From Halarcobacter sp. (lineage in GTDB: Bacteria > Campylobacterota > Campylobacteria > Campylobacterales > Arcobacteraceae): a stretch of 64,000 nucleotides of DNA. Of the stretch, positions 54,995 through 64,000 are shown piece after piece. The notes beneath the pieces are model-generated. The model had not been told where the DNA came from. It did no database searches and was given only the letters and a program-made list of their open reading frames with translations. The translations under genes were made by a program, and so were the position numbers. The DNA is taken from contig NZ_OY781470.1 in the NCBI RefSeq assembly GCF_963676935.1, positions 186,001 through 250,000 on the forward strand. The letters are read 5' to 3'. Every line of letters starts with the position of its first letter. Position 1 is the stretch's first letter.

Positions 54995-56151
54995 TGAAAA
55001 AAATATTAATATCTCTTCTGTTATTTTCAATTTATTTATTTGCTAATGCTTTTACTAGTGTAGAAGACTCTGCATTTGGAAGTAGTAGCCAAGAAGAGGT
55101 ATCAATAGAAGAATCTCAAAGCTCTTTTGTCCCTAAAAATTTATATCTATCATATATAAATCATCCAAAACATATTTATAAAAACCAACGTTTTGAGATC
55201 AAAATCAAAGCTTTAATTACAAGAAACAATTTTGATACTATAAAAACAAATTTTATAAATGATATAAGTATGACTCCTTTAAACGAGGATACTCAATGGG
55301 AGCAAGATCCTGATAATCCAAATACTTATACTAATACTTTTTATTTTAAGGCCTATGAGGAAAACTTCAAAATGCCTGATATAGTAGTTTCACTATATGA
55401 TGGGACACAACTAGTGGAAACTAGAGTTTTAACTTCTATGGATATAACTTTTTCTCAAATTGCAAAAGGGGATGAAAAGTTTACTAATGTGATTGCAAAA
55501 GATTTTACATTAGTAGCATCAAAATCTAAGCAATATACAAATAAAGAAGCCTTAACAATATTAGATATTGAAGCTTTTGAATCTAATCTTGAGGATTTTA
55601 ATATTCAAAATATTGAAGACCAAGGATTTACTTTAATTGAAGATGAATATCCAAAACAACATATTATATATTATGTTGTTATACCTATTCATAAAAAAGA
55701 GATTAGCTTTACATACTATAATACAACTATAAATAAATTACAAACAGTAAAAGTACCAGTTGTATTTACAGAAGAGTTAGTAAGTACACAAACAGACTTA
55801 AATCCAAACAATTCAAGTTTTGAATTTTATAAAAAAGTATTTGTTGGTGTGTTGGCATTATTGTTTTTACTTCTATTTATTTGGAAGAGAAGATATTATA
55901 TATTAGTATTATTTTTAATTACTACAATAGTTTTTATTGTTTTTGCTATGCCAAATAAAACAGTTAGACTTAAAACAAATAGTGTTATTTATATATTACC
56001 AACTAAAAATTCTACAATATTTAGAAAAGTTTCTACTGAAATGATAGTTGAAGATATGAAAAAAAGAAATGGTTTTATAAAAATCATGTTTAAAAGTGGA
56101 AATGAAAACTATATTGGATGGGTGAAAGAAGAAGATGTTATCAAGAATTAG
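54994..56151 (+). CDS. Membrane-anchored periplasmic protein of unknown function (SH3b-like end)
   Basis: 385 residues from GTG 54994, coupled to purQ (TAGTG). A signal peptide (about 1-19), a large beta-rich periplasmic region (about 45-270), two membrane helices (about 277-295 and 299-318), and a small C-terminal domain whose pattern (VIYILPTKNSTIFRKV ... FIKIMFKSGNENYIGWVKEEDV) resembles a bacterial SH3 domain. No family recognised with confidence; BatD-like topology is possible. Overlaps plsC by 17 nt. Confidence 0.75.
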   Translation: MKKILISLLLFSIYLFANAFTSVEDSAFGSSSQEEVSIEESQSSFVPKNLYLSYINHPKHIYKNQRFEIKIKALITRNNFDTIKTNFINDISMTPLNEDTQWEQDPDNPNTYTNTFYFKAYEENFKMPDIVVSLYDGTQLVETRVLTSMDITFSQIAKGDEKFTNVIAKDFTLVASKSKQYTNKEALTILDIEAFESNLEDFNIQNIEDQGFTLIEDEYPKQHIIYYVVIPIHKKEISFTYYNTTINKLQTVKVPVVFTEELVSTQTDLNPNNSSFEFYKKVFVGVLALLFLLLFIWKRRYYILVLFLITTIVFIVFAMPNKTVRLKTNSVIYILPTKNSTIFRKVSTEMIVEDMKKRNGFIKIMFKSGNENYIGWVKEEDVIKN

Positions 56152-56815
56152 AGGTTTTATAGTATTAATTCAATTTTCAATAACTGTGGGAATTGTAATT
56201 GCTTTAATGTATACATTTAGAAAACATACTCACAAAGTTATAAAAGGTTGGATGAAAATCCAAATGTATCTTTTAGGAATAAAACTAGAGCAAGTTGGAA
56301 AATTAGATGAGACTTGTGATATGGTAGTTTTAAATCATCAAAGTTTATTAGATATTATTGTTATGGAGTATATTCACCCAAGAAATCTAGCTTGGATTGC
56401 AAAAAAAGAGATTACAGACTTAATCTTTTTTGGACATATTATAAAAGCACCAAGAATGATATCTGTAGATAGAGAAGATAAAGCAGGGGTTATAAAACTA
56501 TTAAAAGATTGCAAAGATAGATTATCTAAAGGAAGACCAATAGCTGTATTTCCTGAAGGGACAAGAAGCACTGGAAAACGAATGTTATCATTTAAACCAG
56601 GAGCTAAAATGATTGCAAATAAATTTAATTTGAGAGTTCAACCAGCAATTATTATTAATACAAGAGAAATACTTGATTCAAAAAATTTAAAACAAAAACC
56701 AGGAAAAGTAAAAGTAATCTATTTAGACCCAATTCAAGCTGATAAAAAAACAGATTGGTTTGAAAAACTTGAAGAGGATATGAATAGAGTTTTTAATGAA
56801 GAGAAAGATAGTTAA
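56135..56815 (+). CDS. plsC: 1-acylglycerol-3-phosphate O-acyltransferase
   Basis: 226 residues with an N-terminal membrane helix (about 7-27). Acyltransferase motifs intact: H68-X4-D73 (NHQSLLD), GxxFIxR-type region, and EGTR (141-144, FPEGTRST). Makes phosphatidate, the substrate of CdsA encoded elsewhere in the window. Starts inside the preceding gene (17-nt overlap) and overlaps fluC by 1 nt. Confidence 0.93.
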   Translation: MLSRIRGFIVLIQFSITVGIVIALMYTFRKHTHKVIKGWMKIQMYLLGIKLEQVGKLDETCDMVVLNHQSLLDIIVMEYIHPRNLAWIAKKEITDLIFFGHIIKAPRMISVDREDKAGVIKLLKDCKDRLSKGRPIAVFPEGTRSTGKRMLSFKPGAKMIANKFNLRVQPAIIINTREILDSKNLKQKPGKVKVIYLDPIQADKKTDWFEKLEEDMNRVFNEEKDS

Positions 56816-57201
56816 TGGCTATCTCTTGGCAAACTCTTTTAGCTATTGGTATAGGGGGTTTTCTAGGTGCTATAGCTAGAGCATACACTGTTCATTTTGT
56901 AAATAAACATGTGCCATTAGAGTTTCCTGTTGGAATTTTAATAGTAAATATTCTTGGAAGTTTTATAATTGGTATACTTTTTGCGATATTTGCTCATTAT
57001 ACATTTAATGATTCTACAAAAGCATTTTTAACTACAGGATTTTTAGGTGCTTTAACCACTTATTCTACATTTGCTATAGAGAGTTTTTTCCTTTTACAAA
57101 CATCATTGTTTTTAGGTATTACTAATATGGCATTAAACCTATTTGGAACAGTATTAGCAGCAGCTAGTGGATATAAATTAATCTACTTTTTTCTTAAGTA
57201 A
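56815..57201 (+). CDS. crcB: Fluoride exporter CrcB/Fluc
   Basis: 128 residues, four membrane helices. GGFLGAIARAY near the start, NILGSFIIG in helix 2 and TTGFLGALTTYSTFAIE in helix 3 (with the Phe-box and TM break) are the family's signatures. Dual-topology dimer channel that removes fluoride. No fluoride riboswitch is seen: it is the last gene of an operon starting at purS. Confidence 0.94.
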   Translation: MAISWQTLLAIGIGGFLGAIARAYTVHFVNKHVPLEFPVGILIVNILGSFIIGILFAIFAHYTFNDSTKAFLTTGFLGALTTYSTFAIESFFLLQTSLFLGITNMALNLFGTVLAAASGYKLIYFFLK

Positions 57202-57294
57202 AAAATTAAAAAACAATAAATTTGACTAGGGTCATTTTTTTTAAGCTTCAAAAAGATATAATAATTGTTAAAAATTAGAAATTAAGGATTTAAT

Positions 57295-57522
57295 ATGGGT
57301 ATGCCAGGTGGTATTGAATGGGTAATTATTGCCTTAGTAGTTTTACTATTATTTGGTGGAAAAAAGATTCCAGAATTAGCTAAAGGTTTAGGAAGTGGTA
57401 TTAAAAACTTCAAAAAAGCTGTAAAAGAAGATGAAGAAGTAGTTTCTACAGATAAATCTGAAGAGATTGAAAAAAAAGCTGAAGTAAAAGAAGAAGAACC
57501 AAAAGAAAATAAAACTGTATAA
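57295..57522 (+). CDS. tatA: Twin-arginine translocase subunit TatA
   Basis: 75 residues: short periplasmic start, one membrane helix (about 8-22, [20 protein letters not shown]) with the FGGKKIPEL hinge, an amphipathic helix ([18 protein letters not shown]) and an acidic/lysine tail. Forms the Tat pore for folded proteins. tatB/C are elsewhere. Followed by argS after 14 nt. Confidence 0.94.
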   Translation: MGMPGGIEWVIIALVVLLLFGGKKIPELAKGLGSGIKNFKKAVKEDEEVVSTDKSEEIEKKAEVKEEEPKENKTV

Positions 57523-57536
57523 GTAAGAGAAGATAA

Positions 57537-59126
57537 TTGCAAAAAATAGTAAAAAATTATATTGAAACGATTTTAGAAAAAGAGATTGTATTAGAAAAAC
57601 CGAAAGATAACTCTTTAGGTCATTTTGCAACTCCTATAGCTTTTTCATTGGCAAAAGAGTTTAGAAAATCACCAATGATTATTGCTGACGAATTAGCAGC
57701 AAAATTTCAAGATGACGAAATGTTTGAAAAAGTTGAAGCAGTAAAAGGGTTCTTAAATTTTAAATTATCTAACTCATTTTTAGAAAAACTTTCTAAAGAG
57801 GCATTGTTAAAAAAAGAAAACTATGCTAAAAGTGATGAAAAAAAAGAATCGATTTTACTTGAATATGTAAGTGCAAACCCAACAGGTCCATTACATATCG
57901 GACATGCAAGGGGAGCTGTATTAGGTGATGCAATTGCAAGAGTTGGTAGACATCTTGGGTTTGATATTACTACAGAGTATTATGTAAATGATGCTGGTGC
58001 ACAAATGGATATGCTTGGACTTTCTGTATCTCTAGCAGGACGAGATTTTGTCTTAAAAGAGGATGTTGAGTATCCAGAAAAGTATTATAGAGGTGATTAT
58101 TTAGTAGATATTGCTCAAAAAATTTTTGATGAGTATGGAAAAGAGATTTTTTATGATGAATCAAGATTTAGAGAGATGGCTGAGATTGCTAAAAATGATG
58201 TACTAAAAATCATTGTAAAGGATTTAAAAGATACAGGTATAGAATTTGATAATTTTGTATCTGAAGCATCACTTTATGATGCATGGCTTAAAACAAAAGA
58301 AGTTTTACTTAAAAATGGCTCACTATATGAAAAAGAGGAAAAATTATTTTTAAAATCAACGCTTCATGGAGATGATTCAGATAGAGTTGTTGTAAGAGAA
58401 AATGGGATACCTACATATTTAGCTGGTGATATTATTTATCATAAAGATAAGTTTGATAGAGGCTTTGATCATTATATAAATATCTGGGGTGCAGATCACC
58501 ATGGATATATAAAAAGAGTTCATGCAGCAATTGAGTTTTTAGGTGAAGATTCTAAAAAACTTGAAATTTTACTTTCACAAATGGTTCAATTACTTAAAGG
58601 TGGTGAACCATACAAAATGAGTAAAAGAGCAGGAAATGTAATCCTAATGAGTGACATAGTTGAAGAGATTGGTCCTGATGCCTTAAGATTTGTATTCTTA
58701 ACAAAGAAAAGTGATACACATCTAGAATTTGACCTTGATATGTTAAAAAATCAAGATAGTTCAAATCCTATCTTTTATATTAATTATGCATATGCTAGAA
58801 TTAATCAGGTTTTCAAAAAAGCAGAAAAAGAGTTTTCTGATGTATTAGATATCTCTTATGATGGTTTAAATGATGAAGCATTAAATTTAGTTTATGAATC
58901 ATTACTTTTACCATCAGTTTTAGATGAAGCTTTTACTAAAAGAGATATGCAAAAAATTACAGATTATCTGTATTCATTAGCATCTTCTATACATAGATTT
59001 TACAATCAGTATAAGATTGTAGGAAGCAAAGAAGAGGATAAATATTTAAAAGTACTAAGTTTAAGTGCTTTAAGTATTAAAGTGGCTTTAAATATTTTAG
59101 GAATAAAAGAAAAAAAGGTTATGTAA
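57537..59126 (+). CDS. argS: Arginine--tRNA ligase
   Basis: 529 residues from TTG 57537 (a shorter ArgRS, as in other Campylobacterota). Class I signatures: HIGH at 120-123 within NPTGPLHIGHARGA, and KMSKR at 360-364 within PYKMSKRAGN. A C-terminal DALR anticodon domain follows. Its stop overlaps the ATG of a 42-residue membrane protein by 1 nt. Confidence 0.96.
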   Translation: MQKIVKNYIETILEKEIVLEKPKDNSLGHFATPIAFSLAKEFRKSPMIIADELAAKFQDDEMFEKVEAVKGFLNFKLSNSFLEKLSKEALLKKENYAKSDEKKESILLEYVSANPTGPLHIGHARGAVLGDAIARVGRHLGFDITTEYYVNDAGAQMDMLGLSVSLAGRDFVLKEDVEYPEKYYRGDYLVDIAQKIFDEYGKEIFYDESRFREMAEIAKNDVLKIIVKDLKDTGIEFDNFVSEASLYDAWLKTKEVLLKNGSLYEKEEKLFLKSTLHGDDSDRVVVRENGIPTYLAGDIIYHKDKFDRGFDHYINIWGADHHGYIKRVHAAIEFLGEDSKKLEILLSQMVQLLKGGEPYKMSKRAGNVILMSDIVEEIGPDALRFVFLTKKSDTHLEFDLDMLKNQDSSNPIFYINYAYARINQVFKKAEKEFSDVLDISYDGLNDEALNLVYESLLLPSVLDEAFTKRDMQKITDYLYSLASSIHRFYNQYKIVGSKEEDKYLKVLSLSALSIKVALNILGIKEKKVM

Positions 59127-59254
59127 TGAAATGGGCAATTATTATTTTAGCTTTGATTATTGGATATGCACTATGGACAGGTAATACAGGTGGTGCTAAA
59201 GATGCAGCAAATAACTATAATAAGTTATTGTCAGGTAGACCAGCAGCACAATAG
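59126..59254 (+). CDS. 42-residue membrane protein behind argS
   Basis: A short ORF starting at ATG 59126 (overlapping the argS stop as TAATG), with AAAAAAGG upstream, ending at TAG 59252-59254 just inside a terminator. One helix (residues 3-16, WAIIILALIIGYAL) is followed by a small Gly/Asn/Lys tail (SGRPAAQ end). Coupled start, good ribosome site and immediate terminator argue that it is translated. No family recognised. Confidence 0.72.
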   Translation: MKWAIIILALIIGYALWTGNTGGAKDAANNYNKLLSGRPAAQ

Positions 59255-59280
59255 TAAAAGAGTCAAACTCTTTTACTATT
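59250..59280. terminator. Bidirectional terminator
   Basis: AATAGTAAAAGAGT (59250-59263) pairs with ACTCTTTTACTATT (59267-59280) around CAA: a perfect 14-bp stem between the small membrane protein (plus) and rsfS (minus), overlapping both stops. Confidence 0.85.
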
Positions 59281-59602
59281 GAATTTTATTATTTAGTTCA
59301 CTTAAGAACTCTTCAATAGTATATTTTTCTCTATATTTCTCACTTAATAGATGAATAAATATATCTCCTAAGTCTATTATAGTCCAATTTTCATCATCAT
59401 CAACTCTTAAGAACTCTTCACCTTGTGGTTTTAAATCATTTTTTAAGTAATTTAATAATGCAAATGCATGTTTAGGATTTAATGTTGTTGCAATAACAAC
59501 ATAATCAACAATATACTCTTTTGAAGTTAAATCAATAATCTCAATATTTTCTGCTTTTTTATCAGCTAAAATTGATTTTATGTTTTCTAGTCTTTTATTC
59601 AA
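59276..59602 (-). CDS. rsfS: Ribosomal silencing factor RsfS
   Basis: 108 residues, whole-length DUF143/RsfS: KAENIEIIDLTSKEYIVDYVVIATTLNPKHA and DENWTIIDLGDIFIHLLSEKYREKY are the family's blocks. Binds L14 and blocks subunit joining when nutrients fall. Overlaps nadD by 4 nt, the typical pairing. Confidence 0.95.
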   Translation of the reverse strand: MNKRLENIKSILADKKAENIEIIDLTSKEYIVDYVVIATTLNPKHAFALLNYLKNDLKPQGEEFLRVDDDENWTIIDLGDIFIHLLSEKYREKYTIEEFLSELNNKIQ

Positions 59603-60150
59603 ATCTTACCTTCTTTATTCCAAATTTTTTTTATATCTTTTCTAATCTTCTTAGGTATATACTCTAAATTAAAAGTATTTCTAAGTTGAGTAGAACTAAT
59701 TTTTATATTTACTTTTAGTTTTTTAACTTTCTCTTTTTTAGTATATTCAATACCATCTCTTGTAACAACAATAAGTGTAACAAGTTTTTTTATCTCTTCG
59801 TAGCTATCCCATAAATGAAAACTACTATAGTTATCAGCACCAATTACTAGATATAACTTTTCAGGATTGTATTTTTCAATAATGTGTCTAATTGTTTCGA
59901 TAGAATAAACAGGTCTTTCTTTGTTTATCTCATAAGGTGAAACTAACACTTTATCTTTTTTTGAAAAAAGTTTTTTCAAAAGTTTATATCTTACTTTCGC
60001 ATCTAAAAAAGATCTGACTTTCAAGGGATTTAAATATGCTGGTACTACAATCAAAAGGTCAATATCAACTTTTTTTAATATCTTTTTTACAATAGTCTGA
60101 TGACCTATATGAGGTGGATCAAAACTACCACCAAAAATTGCAATATGCAC
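59599..60150 (-). CDS. nadD: Nicotinate-nucleotide adenylyltransferase
   Basis: 183 residues. Nucleotidyltransferase motif IFGGSFDPPHIGHQ at the start and ISSTQLRN near the end. Transfers AMP to nicotinate mononucleotide in NAD synthesis. The ATG is at 60150; gap is divergent to the right. Confidence 0.95.
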   Translation of the reverse strand: MHIAIFGGSFDPPHIGHQTIVKKILKKVDIDLLIVVPAYLNPLKVRSFLDAKVRYKLLKKLFSKKDKVLVSPYEINKERPVYSIETIRHIIEKYNPEKLYLVIGADNYSSFHLWDSYEEIKKLVTLIVVTRDGIEYTKKEKVKKLKVNIKISSTQLRNTFNLEYIPKKIRKDIKKIWNKEGKI

Positions 60151-60239
60151 TTAATTTAGCCTTTGAAATATGATTAAATAATATTATAGCAATATTTTGA
60201 TAAAATATCTACCGATTTTATAAATACAAAAGGGAAGAA

Positions 60240-61238
60240 ATGGCTGTTAAAGTTGCAATTAATGGATTTGGTAGAATAGGTAGATGTGTAGCAAGAATCA
60301 TTGAAAAAAGAGATGATGTTGAACTTGTTGCTATAAATGACACTGCAACTACTGAGATGTTAGAATATATTACAAAATATGATACAGTACATGGTACATT
60401 TGATGGTGATGTAAAAGTAGAAGATGGTTATTTAACAATGGGTAAAGTAAAAGCAAAACTTTATTCAACAAGAGATGCAAAAGAATTATCATTTACAAAA
60501 GATTGTGGAGCAGAAGTTATTTTAGAGTGTACAGGTGCATATCTTACGCAAGAAAAATGTCAAGTGCATTTAGATAATGGTGCAAAAAAAGTTGTAATGA
60601 GTGCACCTGCCAAAGATGACACACCAACTTTCGTAATGGGTGTAAATAATGAAGAATATGATGGGCAAGCAATTATCTCTAATGCTTCTTGTACAACAAA
60701 CTGTTTAGGACCTGTTGCAAAGATTATTGATGATGAATTGGGTATTGAAAAAGGTTTAATGACTACAATTCACTCATATACAAATGATCAAAATATTTTA
60801 GATGTTAAACATAAAAAAGATAAGAGAAGAGCAAGAGCAGGGGCACAAAACATGATTCCTACTACAACAGGTGCTGCAAAAGCTATGAAACTGATTATGC
60901 CTCAATTAGATGGTAAATTGCACGGTCAAAGTGTAAGAGTACCAACTCCAAACGTATCTATGGTAGATGTTAACTTTGTTGTTAAAAAACAAGTTACAAA
61001 AGAGGATTTAAATAAATTATTTGAGATTAAAGCAAAACAACTTGAAGGTATTGTTGCAATCGACAATGATATGATGGTATCTTCAGATTTAGTTGGAAAT
61101 ACAAATTCAACAATTATTGCATCAGATTTAACTCAAGTTATTGGTGGAGATATGATTAAAATCATGACTTGGTATGATAATGAATGGGGATATTCGAGTA
61201 GATTAGTTGATATGGCTATTTACGTAGCAGATAAATAA
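60240..61238 (+). CDS. gap: Glyceraldehyde-3-phosphate dehydrogenase, type I
   Basis: 332 residues. NAD-binding INGFGRIGR, catalytic C151 in SNASCTTNCLGP, HSYTNDQ with the active-site His nearby, and WYDNEWGYSSR. AAGGGAAGAA precedes the ATG closely. First gene of gap-pgk-tpiA-fabI, carrying the lower glycolytic/gluconeogenic steps. Confidence 0.98.
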   Translation: MAVKVAINGFGRIGRCVARIIEKRDDVELVAINDTATTEMLEYITKYDTVHGTFDGDVKVEDGYLTMGKVKAKLYSTRDAKELSFTKDCGAEVILECTGAYLTQEKCQVHLDNGAKKVVMSAPAKDDTPTFVMGVNNEEYDGQAIISNASCTTNCLGPVAKIIDDELGIEKGLMTTIHSYTNDQNILDVKHKKDKRRARAGAQNMIPTTTGAAKAMKLIMPQLDGKLHGQSVRVPTPNVSMVDVNFVVKKQVTKEDLNKLFEIKAKQLEGIVAIDNDMMVSSDLVGNTNSTIIASDLTQVIGGDMIKIMTWYDNEWGYSSRLVDMAIYVADK

Positions 61239-61250
61239 AGGGGAAAATTT

Positions 61251-62447
61251 ATGAAGCTTCAAGAGATTAAAAATATTGATATAGATGGGAAAAGAGTATT
61301 TATTAGATGTGATTTTAATGTTCCAATGGATGAATATAACAATATTACAGATGATAGAAGAATTAGAAGTGCATTAAATACAATCAGATATTGTATAGAT
61401 AGAGATTGTTCTATTATTTTAGCATCTCATTTTGGAAGACCATCAGAGCCAGGAGAAGAGAAATATTCACTTAAGCCAGTTGCTAAAAGATTACATACTC
61501 TTTTAAAACAAGATATTAAAATGGCAAAAAATGTAGTAGAAGAAGATACTATTGAAATGGCTAAAAATCTTAAATCTGGGGAGATTATGCTTCTTGAGAA
61601 TTTAAGATATAATTCTGGTGAAAAAGCAAACGATAAAGAGTTTGCAAAAAAACTGGCATCTATGTCTGAAATTTATATAAATGATGCATTTGGAGTTTCT
61701 CATAGAGCTCATGCATCTGTTGAAGCTATTACAGAATTTTTTGATATTAAAAATAAAGCAGCTGGATTTTTATTAGCAAAAGAGATTAAATTTTTCCATA
61801 ATATTGTTGAAAATCCAAAAAGACCTTTTGTTTCTATTGTAGGGGGGTCAAAAGTATCAGGTAAACTTGAAGTTTTACATAATCTAATTACTAAAGTTGA
61901 TAAAATCTTGATTGGTGGAGGTATGGCATTTACTTTCCTAAAAGCTCAAGGTTATGAAGTTGGTAAATCTTTGGTTGAAGATGATTTAATCCCTGAGGCA
62001 TTAAAAATTATTGAAGAAGCAAAAGAGCTTGGAGTTAAACTATATCTACCTGTTGATGTTGTAGCAGCAGAAGCTTTTGATGCAGAAGCAATTGCAAAAC
62101 TTGTAACAGTGCAAGAGATACCTGAAAGTTGGATGGGACTTGATATTGGACCAGCAACTGCTCAACTATTTAGATTAGCTTTAGGTGATGCAAATACAAT
62201 TCTTTGGAATGGACCAATGGGTGTATATGAGATGGAAAAATTTGCAAAAGGTAGTACAAGAATCTCAAACACAGTAGCTCAATCATACGCAACAACAGTT
62301 GTTGGTGGTGGAGATACTGCTGATTTAGTTAGAGTAACTGGAGATGAAGAGGATATGACATTTATCTCAACAGGTGGTGGTGCATCACTAGAATTAATTG
62401 AAGGAAAAGTTTTACCAGGTGTTAAAGCTTTAGTTTTAGAGGATTAA
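61251..62447 (+). CDS. pgk: Phosphoglycerate kinase
   Basis: 398 residues, standard. [10 protein letters not shown] near the start, [36 protein letters not shown], and the nucleotide-binding [11 protein letters not shown] ending in [13 protein letters not shown]. Works between GAPDH and phosphoglycerate mutase. 12 nt after gap. Confidence 0.98.
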   Translation: MKLQEIKNIDIDGKRVFIRCDFNVPMDEYNNITDDRRIRSALNTIRYCIDRDCSIILASHFGRPSEPGEEKYSLKPVAKRLHTLLKQDIKMAKNVVEEDTIEMAKNLKSGEIMLLENLRYNSGEKANDKEFAKKLASMSEIYINDAFGVSHRAHASVEAITEFFDIKNKAAGFLLAKEIKFFHNIVENPKRPFVSIVGGSKVSGKLEVLHNLITKVDKILIGGGMAFTFLKAQGYEVGKSLVEDDLIPEALKIIEEAKELGVKLYLPVDVVAAEAFDAEAIAKLVTVQEIPESWMGLDIGPATAQLFRLALGDANTILWNGPMGVYEMEKFAKGSTRISNTVAQSYATTVVGGGDTADLVRVTGDEEDMTFISTGGGASLELIEGKVLPGVKALVLED

Positions 62448-62449
62448 TT

Positions 62450-63986
<1,537 letters not shown>

Positions 63987-64000
63987 GTTATAAGCGTCAG

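Noticed and set aside
56815-57201. Possible fluoride riboswitch for crcB
   Set aside because: crcB overlaps plsC by 1 nt with no leader, so there is no room for one, and nothing resembling the fold is seen.

Overview
The window is a stretch of chromosome from an AT-rich member of the Campylobacterota, most probably Arcobacteraceae. The evidence is: very low GC with A/T-ending codons; a sodium channel almost superimposable on NavAb of Arcobacter butzleri, with the same TLESWSM filter; DUF3373-type outer-membrane proteins; the thrS-infC-rpmI-rplT and gap-pgk-tpiA-fabI gene orders; and many CHASE/Cache-type histidine kinases with the 'IAHQWRQPL' H-box common in this group. I see no rRNA, insertion sequence, integrase, prophage or CRISPR array. 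This is ordinary chromosome with a few accessory patches.

Layout. 1-2.8 kb: end of a molybdopterin-oxidoreductase-type operon (FeS subunit, NrfD membrane subunit, triple-rhodanese secreted protein), probably for sulfur or polysulfide respiration. 2.8-6.0 kb: translation operon thrS-infC-rpmI-rplT on the minus strand. 6.1-10.6 kb: an unknown protein, a DUF3373 porin-like protein, a haem-less cytochrome-like secreted protein, an RqcH/NFACT protein and an orphan membrane protein. 10.9-17.8 kb: a tightly packed plus-strand operon (cdsA, dxr, two small proteins, a hydrolase, tsaD, a SUI1 protein, nnr, cutA, thiG). 17.8-19.7 kb: azlDC exporter with an AraC regulator. 19.8-20.6 kb: seven tRNAs (Pro, His, Arg, Leu, initiator Met, Gly, Gln) behind a perfect sigma-70 promoter. 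20.7-26.9 kb: a TetR-controlled RND efflux pump with a near-palindromic operator upstream.

27-50 kb is a signalling region. It holds two diguanylate cyclases, a REC-HD-GYP phosphodiesterase, three membrane histidine kinases, a REC-kinase hybrid, a REC-PAS-coiled-coil protein and the NavAb-type channel. Set among these are a bacterial homologue of the eukaryotic phosphorylase kinase alpha/beta subunit in an operon with glucokinase, an HKD-nuclease/DEAH-helicase fusion, a nucleotide-metabolism pair (deoxyribosyltransferase and MazG-like) and truD. 50-60 kb: envelope and housekeeping genes (bamB-like, yfgM-like, ctpA, purC, purS, purQ, plsC, fluC, tatA, argS, rsfS, nadD). 60.2-64 kb: gap-pgk-tpiA-fabI.

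Most notable points. (1) One histidine kinase is fully open 129 codons upstream of its first usual start, and its well-placed Shine-Dalgarno precedes ATA rather than ATG: either rare AUA initiation or a start-codon loss. (2) A full-length PhK alpha/beta-like protein sits next to glucokinase. (3) The HKD nuclease-helicase fusion is a plausible DNA-defence or repair enzyme. (4) thrS and infC both appear to start at TTG. (5) A 42-residue membrane protein lies directly behind argS. No single system here is clearly new; the first two are the strongest leads.
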